64,000 bases of DNA from Perca fluviatilis (lineage: Eukaryota; Chordata; Actinopteri; Perciformes; Percidae), in assembly GCF_010015445.1 (NCBI RefSeq), contig NC_053118.1:19291437-19355436 (forward strand), in the 5' to 3' direction. The notes beneath the pieces are model-generated. The model was not told where the DNA came from. It did not search any database and was given only the letters and a program-made list of their open reading frames with translations. Each line of letters opens with the position of its first letter. Within the stretch, counting starts at the first letter, position 1. The position numbers and the translations under genes were made by a program. Positions 56,801 through 64,000 of this stretch are shown piece by piece.

Positions 56801-59800
56801 TTCTCCTTTAGGGACATCCAAAGGTTTGAATTTTCACACAGTGATTGAATTAGGGTACCTTTGAAGAGAGGGGCCCCTGTCAAGGCTCGCTGCGGAGTCC
56901 GCTCTGAGCAGCCAACTCCTCGGGGTTTAAGGGATTTTAATCATGCAGGGAGGTGTTTGCTCTGGCCTTTCTTAGCCTGCTTCAGCTACAGAATGAGATA
57001 CACTAAAAACAACTCACTGATTGTTGTTACAGTAATCTATACATGTGAATACCAAGGAACTGCGCTGATGTCATTACAAATGTATGCCGCGTCTGTCAGA
57101 AATGGCCACGTTTGGCGCTTTAACCAGATTAAGGTTATAACCAGTGTCTAGAGATTGCTCATATTGTCTCATAGAATTGAGAAAGTACAAACTAAACAAA
57201 GAAAATGATCAGAAAATTGAGAAACTGGTGTGTGACCATTGCTCGTGGTGAGGAGCACTTACATCTGTTATCATTTTCCCCCTGGTCTTGTTCCTCTCTC
57301 TGTGGTTGGCCCTCTTCTGTTTCTGTTGTAGCACGCGCTCTCTTGTTGTGCGATACTCCAGGGCAAATTCACTCAGGATCTTGCTAAATCGATGAATGCT
57401 AACCTCACGTATGGCATATATCGGATGGCCCAGGAACAGCAGAAAGGCATGGAACCTGCAGATGTGTAGAGCAACATCACAGAGATCTTTGGGTGGAAGC
57501 AAAGTTTAAACATGCTTTAAAAAGTAGTGAAAGTCACTAAACACTAAAAATGGCTGTAAATGCCATTGAAACAGATATAAATATAGAATATATGAACTAA
57601 AATGCAAGAAATATTTAATCTAATCCAGCATTTAATCTACACCTGAACATACCTGTTGAGTATTCTTCGATGTACAATCTTCAGAATAATAATTCTCTCT
57701 GCACAATCTTTGAGGAAGTCTGACATTTTTTGTTTCAATGCTGGTTTCATCTCATGTTTCGCAATGACCTTGAGGTGATCCCATGATGCTTTGCACCTAC
57801 GCTCCATCTGGGCCAGATTGTCTTGAAGCTGGTCAAAGTCCACCTGACAAAAATATCAAAGAATTGTTGAGGACTCTCTTCTTCAGTGGATATGCCATTT
57901 GCATTCACTGCTACTAGTAACAAACTGATACAGTGGACAAACTGTTTAAAGAGTTTTTTAAAGATTTAAAAAACCTTGGTCAAGCGGGTGATGGCTCCTA
58001 TCTCAGAGTAGAGGTCAGTGCTGTCTGGAAACTTCTCCACCACGATGGAGCAGGCGTGGTGCAGCAGGGACTGCTTATGAACCGTGTCCTTCACCTCTGG
58101 GACTTTTTCCAAGTAATTCAGCTCAAAGCCTTTAGCCTAGAGATGCATGCATGCACAACAACACAGTCAGAATGTAAGACGGAAACAACTGTCTGGAATT
58201 AAAAATCAAGAGCCCCTAGTCGAGGACCAAATTGCAGTGAATTTCGTTTTTGGCAGGGTTAGAAAAAGGGGCTCTATGGAGTGCGCCGAGTAGATATGTA
58301 GATTCATTAGGCTGGTGATTATCAGAAACCTCAATCTACTTCAGACTCGACCGATTGTTCTGCTCACCAAAGCCCAAACATATCATAAAAGACATAATCC
58401 CAACCGGATCTCCTTTGTTCTGCTGCCAGTTTTAAATGGCTTACTGCAAAAATATATAAATGCAGCCATTATTTACGGGAACTACTTGTTTTGATGTTGA
58501 TGACTTATGTTTCCCTTTTGCATTTTTGGCTCTCATATCCAAGAGGTTCACTAATACATAGACATACACACAGAAACCCCCATCACAAAGTGAGACAAAA
58601 AGAATGCAGGACATAGATGCAAGTTCACACACGAGCAGCCAGACAAACACAAACTGTCAGAAAACACACAATCGCACAACCTCCCTCCCTTTTCCCACTC
58701 AGACAGACAGAGCCAGGGCCAGCAGAGGCCTTGATGAACGTTTTTACTGTAGAAGGACAGTGTCTGGTGCAGACACAGTCAGGCAGCACATTCTTCTACA
58801 CATAGTGAGTCCACTGTTATCCTTGCCAAATAAATATCTTGGCGGGGGAGTTGAGGGAGGAGGAGGAGAAGTGTGGCGAAATGAAGGAAGTAAGTAAAAG
58901 ACACAGAGGGAGAGAAAGTTAAAAATGAGGAAGCCATACATGTCTTGAGAGTTACTCACATTAGTGCCGTTGAGGAAGTTGCCAATGGCCAGCAGTGTGG
59001 TCAAGATGTGGCGGAGTGTCTTGTTTTTCTCTAACTGGTCCATCCCTTCCTTCAGGTCCTGCAGAGGCTCTGCCACTTCCTAACAGAGCATGGGAATGCA
59101 GTCAGGAAACATCTATCTACCATTGCCTGTTCATGTTTCTGCCACTTGATTCTGCTCTTCTTCTCACCTGATAACAATGTACAGTAAATTGTCAAAAAAT
59201 ATAACACCACCAAATGTACACAATAAAGTCTGTTTACAGGTCTTGGGAGTACTTCTGCATATGTGAAAATAAAATAGTTTAAAGCCTTTTGTGGCTCAAG
59301 AGGGAGCTTCATGGAGCTGCTAAGTGATGTCATTTGAGGCAGCGTTGGTTGGGGCTGACTACGAGTTTGAAACAGAAAAATATCTGAGGTTGTGGAGTTA
59401 GAAGGAGCATATAGCCCGCTCCTCATCTCTGCTTGAGGCTACATTAGCTGCTACTAGCATAACACACCTGAATCTCTAAACTAAACTGTCAGCGCTGAAG
59501 TTGCTTTATGGGTAATGTAGGTCAAATTGAATCCTTTTTAAATAGAAATGATGATTTTGACAGTGTTATAGTAATTCAATTCTGAATTGGTGGAATACTC
59601 TGTTAAATATTTCTAAGTTTTGGAGTGAGTTAGATAAGCAAATAAATACCTCATTTTAATTCATAATTATTATTACTATACTTTGATTCCTTTAAAGGTC
59701 CTATGACATGCTGCTTTTTGGATGCTTTTATATAGGCCTCAGTGGTACCCTAATACTGTATATGAAGTCTCTTTCCCGAAATTCAGCCTTGGTGCAGAAT

Positions 59801-62800
59801 TACAGCCACTAGAGCCAGTCCGACAATGAGCTTTCCTTAGGACGTGCCATTTCTGTGTCTGTAGCTTTAAATGCTATTGAGGAGGAGAGAGGCGGGGCAA
59901 GGTGGAGGGGTGGGGGTGTGGCCTTGACGAACTGCCATGCTTTGCTAGTTTGCAACATAGACAGTATATAAACTGGACCAACGGATCCCGTTGCTCTGGA
60001 CGGAGACCAGTGAAGGATATTAGAAGCACTTTTCCGGTGAGCGCTGAGCGACGACGTAAATGTGACGTGGGCAACGTGTCTGAAAGTTTAAGTCTTCTGG
60101 TAGCTGTGCCAAGAGAAATCTCAATCATTCCCAGTCTTGCAGAGACGGAGATCGTAGGTATATGCAAGGAGATAACATGGACACAGGCTAATTATTTCTA
60201 ACTAAAATGCTAGTTAACATTAGTAATTAAACTTAAACAACTCATGTAAGTCGAAACTGCCTGCAAGCTTCTCCTGTACTATACGGTAATTCCTCTACTA
60301 TGCAACAGTAAGTTGCGTGGTTATGACACAATCGTTAGCCTATTTTTTATAAAAACGTCTGCTACGGAGCCATAATGTGAGATACAAGGTAATGGAGCCT
60401 TTGATACATTGTCATGTTTCTTTAGAAATAAACAATGGACAAAAAAATTCTTTAAACGCTTCAGATGTAAAGTTATTCGCTGTCAAAGTGATGTCAAAAT
60501 GGATGGCAGTCAATGGAATGCTAACGTCGGGTTATCGTTTGGTAGCATCAAAATGGCGCCATAGGAGGCTTGAGTTCTGAAGCGAAGCTTACCTCCTTGG
60601 TTTGCAAGCCATGATGTCTTTCTCATGGGCGGGCCAAATTCTCTGGGCGGGCAAAGCAGAAAAAGGGGAGGTAATCTTGCTCCTTATGACCTCATAAGGA
60701 GCAAGATTCCAGATCTGCCCATCTGAGTTTTAATTTTCTCAAAGGCAGAGCAGGATACCCAGGGCTCGGTTTACACCTATCGCCATTTCTAGCCACTGGG
60801 GGACCATATGCAGGCTGGGGGGAACTCATATTAATGTTAAAAAACCTCATAAAGTGAAATTTTCATGCCATGGGACCTTTAAAATAAAAAATAAAAAATA
60901 ATGAGTTGAAATAAATGAAGTTTTCGAGTGTTTTACTTCTGTAACTCTGTAAGGTGTGATCTGTCTGCATGTGATTAAAGTTGACACGAATGTGTCTGAC
61001 CTTCTCAATAAGCTCATAGTCCATCTTGAATGCCCACAGCTGCAGGCGAGCAGACAGCTCTGTGATGGAGGAGAGGGTGAGAAGGAACTGCTCAGCGCTG
61101 CCCAGGGGAATATCAGGGTTGACCAGCTGAGCCTCCTGGATCTTCTGCTTCTCCTCCTCTGTGGGGATCATTGTCAGGATTTTCTAGGAGAGGGAGGGAA
61201 GGGAAAGTAACAGGCTTATAGGAATATTCATCAAGTCAACCTTTCTGTTTTTCAACGCCTGAGTAAAACCTTTACATAATATGTCAGGGAGAAAATCATG
61301 GGAGGAGAGAGAGAAAAAAATTGATTCTGACATTCCCGCTCTGTTTATCTAAGATGTTGCCAATTTTTACCACAAACTTGTGTGACATCTGAACTTCCAA
61401 CCTCACTTTTGTTGTCTGGCTGAAATTATCTCCAGAGACAAAAGGTGAGGAAGAATCCTCCTTTCTGCTGAAAATGAACTCAAGGTGAAGCTCTGAAAAC
61501 TACAGGTTATATTACCCCAAAGGGATGCAACATTCATCATTTATGTATCTACTAAAAAGTCTGTTGTATTTTTTTTTAAATGAGCTGAAAATATGCATGT
61601 GGAGCTAACCTTTAATCATCACTGTGATTGAGTACATGAGAACAACCAAAAAGCCAGCTGTGCAGCCAGAAAATCACATGATATGTCAACATTGTGGGCC
61701 ATCCCATCTAGAGGAGTTAAATCTCCTCTCGTTTGGGGAAATCCATCAGTGTATGTTGGTGTGCTGAGTAAATATCCTTCAAGAAAAGCATATTTATTAT
61801 GGACGCAATGAGCTTGAAGTGGTTCTATTGGATGGACTATACAGTACTTATGACATGCAGTACCAATTTAGATACAGGATGTGTCTTTAAAAATGCTTAC
61901 CTCAATGCCTTCCTTGTTCAGTGCATACTCATCAAAGTTGAGGATAGCGGTCTTAATGGTGCGAGGAGGAGGTAAGACAGTCAAGCCAATGTTTATAGCA
62001 TTGCTGCGTTTTGAATCCAGGACTATGATTTCTTGTCGTTTGCCATCAACAGCTGCTTTCTATGAGAGAAACAAACCCTAATCATATTAGATCATATATC
62101 TTGAGTAGTGAAAGCAGCCCTTAATGTGTTAAAGATGCACCACACAAAATATGTGTGAAAACACACCTGACCTATCAGCCTTTATCATAAAATGGAGATG
62201 TGACAGAGAGCAGCTTGGATCCTTTTCACCATAACAGAGCTATACAATAGATTTGGACTGTTTACCCTGGTCTTGTTGTGGGAATTGTGACCACCAGCCT
62301 GAGTGATCTATAGATAGGTGGTGATTAAACTGATGTAGTAACGAAACACGAAGATTTTCTCCTCTCACTAATACTGAGAAGGGTTTCACCCATTGTAAAT
62401 GCCACCCGGAGTGACGGTTGTTTGGCCACATTTACCACTAAACTCACAAAATGATCCTTTTTAATATGGTGCTGGATAGCAGGAAATCCTGAGCTATGGG
62501 AGAGAAACCGAGGCAAATCAGGACCGCAAAATAAACCTCGGAAAGTATATCGTAATTCTGCATGGTTCAACTGTAACAGCAGTACAACACAACGTTACCT
62601 TTGTGACAGGCAGCTCCTTGGATTTGGACTCAAACAGCTGCTCCAGCTTGGATGTGTCCAGTTTAACTGGCTCCAGTTTGGACCAGAGGGACTCCTTACA
62701 GAATTTATGACTCTTACACTGCCAGTCCACGGGACGCACTTCATTCCAGAAGAGACGAATGGTCTTCTTTTTCTTTTGGAAGAGAGGCATATCCCCTCGA

Positions 62801-63350
62801 CTCAGCTGAGGGGAGGGTGGAGGGATTGGGGGCATGAATGGTGGGGGTGGGGGCATCATTTTGCCAAGGATGGGAGGAGGAGGGGGGCACCCAAACAGGG
62901 GTGGGGGTGGTGGCAGGGCAGCATTGCATGGTGGAGGGGGAGGCGGTGGTATCAGGTCACTCGACCCCATTACACTGTCCATATCTAAAATGTCCATGTC
63001 ATCCTCATCCCTCAGGTCCGTGAAGTCCATTTCTTTGATCCGCAGCTCCCTGGGCGTGGCCATCAGCTGATCCCAGATATAGTCTGACTCTTTCTTAGGG
63101 GGAAGGCTTGATGAGGCAGCGCTTGCTGATTTGTCAGTCTGCTGCTGCTCTTTTGAGACCTCAACCTCAGAAGGACACGTTAGGCCTTTGACCAAATCTC
63201 CAAACTTCTCCGCCACTGCTCGGACACTGCCCTGCTTGTCCAGATGTCCCACCTCCATCTTCTTCACATTTTCTTCTCTGTCCTTCTGTAAGATGCCTCC
63301 ATTCTGGAAATCAGCTGTCAGCCAACAGGGGTCACTGACCTCTGTCTCCT
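50874..63350 (-). CDS. fhod3: FHOD3-type formin, C-terminal half (5' exons outside window)
   Basis: Actin-nucleating formin that organises sarcomeric and stress-fibre actin. Exons: about 63350-62599, 62059-61901, 61183-61001, 59079-58960, 58136-57975, 57843-57653, 57455-57263, microexon 56023-56000, 55385-55199, 51232-51071, 50956-50874; all junctions keep frame. Order: linker ending [20 protein letters not shown], proline-rich FH1 (runs of five to seven Pro for profilin), FH2 domain with its start [13 protein letters not shown], core [12 protein letters not shown] and C-terminal [19 protein letters not shown], then a tail with the DAD-like [12 protein letters not shown], basic [12 protein letters not shown] and final LRRTLKNGL. 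The wording of the FH2 entry is closer to FHOD3 than FHOD1 as I recall them. The N-terminal GTPase-binding and DID regions lie beyond the right edge. The 5' edge of the first exon is unclear because a poly-A run abuts it. Confidence 0.92.
51300..55160. repeat. A-rich minisatellite array in an fhod3 intron
   Basis: About 3.9 kb built from units of about 25-35 bp: GTCATAGTATAGTATGTC plus GAAAAAAGTGATAAAAA, in many variants (GCATGTCG, GTATGTCA). Longer blocks are themselves duplicated, for example about 52690-52915 and 53050-53260, and about 53590-53720 and 53705-53810. Near 54720-54790 two units are inverted (TTTTTATGACATACTATA). Confidence 0.95.
51590..52500 (-). repeat. Five tRNA-like modules inside the minisatellite
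   Basis: Near 51611, 51938, 52083, 52219 and 52427 the plus strand carries GATTTGAACAC...TTCTGTCTTCC...TCATTCTCTTAT...TAAGCTA. Read on the minus strand this gives an A-box-like TAGCTTA, a middle arm and a B-box-like GTTCAAATC, so it looks like repeated tRNA-derived SINE heads. Spacers with TTTTGGCATATTTATCTC recur between them. Confidence 0.55.
56000..56023 (-). other. fhod3 24-nt acidic microexon (CK2-site type)
   Basis: It encodes SEDEDGSE between acceptor CTCTGTAG and donor GTAGGG. Both neighbouring junctions are phase 0, so inclusion or skipping keeps the frame. It lies right after GKMITD at the C-terminal end of FH2, where mammalian muscle FHOD3 carries an 8-residue acidic CK2-site exon. 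Confidence 0.8.
56263..56664. mobile_element. Miniature inverted-repeat element, about 400 bp
   Basis: The ends TTAAAGAAATCGTTTAATAT and the complement of ATGTCAAACTATTCCTTTAA match as inverted repeats. Inside are phrases of a frequent teleost repeat (GCTTGGCTTAGCAT, CTCAGTAATTAACACATTATATC). TTAA at both edges suggests a TTAA-targeting family. It lies in an fhod3 intron. Confidence 0.7.
59696..60878. mobile_element. TTAA-flanked DNA transposon-like element, 1.18 kb
   Basis: Inverted ends AGGTCCTATGACATG and CATGCCATGGGACCT are flanked by TTAA on both sides (59692-59695, 60879-60882), as for piggyBac or Kolobok elements. Inside, near 60670-60707, is a palindrome of about 17-bp arms (ATCTTGCTCCTTATGA). 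No transposase is recognised. It lies in an fhod3 intron. Confidence 0.8.
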
Positions 63351-63353
63351 TCT

Positions 63354-63355
<2 letters not shown>

Positions 63356-63388
<33 letters not shown>
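63356..63388. repeat. Poly(T) run next to an fhod3 exon
   Basis: Thirty-three consecutive T on the plus strand, poly(A) in gene orientation, directly upstream of the first formin exon in the window. Confidence 0.95.
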
Positions 63389-63390
<2 letters not shown>

Positions 63391-64000
63391 AATGTGCAGT
63401 CTGAGTAATGTATTCCTTTTTGCTGTAACGCAGTAATATAATGCATTACTAATACAATTTTGGTACTATTATACCTGTTACAATCTTAGTAACGCAAATT
63501 ACCTGTTACAATCTTAGTAACGCAAGTTACAACGCATTTTAACCCGACATTTGGTGGTGTTTTGTTTTTTTAAGAATGCACCAACACTGCAAAACATTTC
63601 GGCACAGAAAAAAAAGTCTGTTGAGTGTAATTTTCTGTTGCTGGAATTTGATGGTTGAGATGACTGCAGAGACGGATACATTTGTGAGATGGACATACTC
63701 CCATTATTTTCAGGAGTTTTGTGCTGTCCCGTCACTCTTCCCATGGTCAGAGCCAGAGACGGTACGGACAACATCTGTGTCCCAACAGGTAACGGTACAT
63801 CAGCGCGGACAGCAATGTGTCCGAGCAACTGACTGTTTAGGCTTACTACACGTAATATCATTACACTGTATCAGCTGTGGAAAGTAACAATGCCATACAT
63901 CAACACAATTGTAAGGTACTTTTAATTTTAATTATAATTACTCTCAAATGACAGTAACTAGTAATCTATAATGTATTACATGTTGGAAGTAACTTGCCCA
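63389..64000. repeat. Probable dispersed repeat at the window edge
   Basis: The phrases TAGTAACGCAA (twice), TAATGCATTACTAATAC, ATTACTCTCAAATGACAGTAACTAGTAATC and GTTGGAAGTAACTTGCCCA are typical of a hAT-like element frequent in fish, which often ends in TAACTTGCCCAACACTG. The element seems to continue past the edge. No formin exon is recognised here. Confidence 0.5.

Noticed and set aside
62707..63070. Glycine-rich protein on the plus strand
   Set aside because: It is the antisense of the proline-rich FH1 segment of the formin.

Overview
This is a window of vertebrate, almost certainly teleost fish, nuclear DNA. Genes are split by GT-AG introns, the coding exons match vertebrate families closely, intergenic and intronic DNA is AT-rich, and the repeats are typical of fish (Tc1/mariner, hAT and TTAA-type miniature elements, a Harbinger-like element, an L2-like LINE end, a tRNA-derived SINE and many microsatellites). 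No prokaryotic operon, CRISPR array or phage module is present.

Layout. (1) 13-5031 (-), with a possible leader exon ending at 6460: a tenascin-family matrix gene, best read as a short tenascin-X-like gene, running off the left edge in its fibrinogen domain. (2) 11247-12872: a dead Tc1 transposon. (3) 13161-28930 (-): a complement C4 gene, reconstructed as 41 coding exons from signal peptide to C-terminal NTR domain. (4) 29-33.6 kb: no gene recognised. (5) 33636-35942 (-): a broken C-type-lectin gene cut by an L2-like LINE fragment. (6) 37.6-47.5 kb (+): a retinoid X receptor beta gene of the teleost rxrbb type. (7) 48.4-63.3 kb (-): the 3' half of an FHOD3-type formin, tail to tail with rxrb, with a 3.9-kb A-rich minisatellite in one intron.

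Context. Tenascin-X, C4 and RXRB all lie in the human MHC (class III and extended class II), so the window looks like a teleost MHC-related paralogous segment. The genes do not form one pathway: C4 is a secreted complement factor, tenascin a matrix protein, RXRB a nuclear receptor and FHOD3 an actin-nucleating formin.

Main points for a second look. The C4 gene combines an exon-30 frameshift, a GCLEQ thioester motif and an arginine where C4 normally has the catalytic His/Asp. The tenascin has one EGF repeat and long low-complexity spacers. rxrb has a 14-residue duplicated exon and an altered segment just before it. fhod3 has an 8-residue acidic microexon corresponding to the CK2-site exon of mammalian muscle FHOD3. 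The fhod3 intron carries tRNA-like modules inside a tandem array. I found no convincing wholly new biological system; the C4 locus is the best candidate for novelty.
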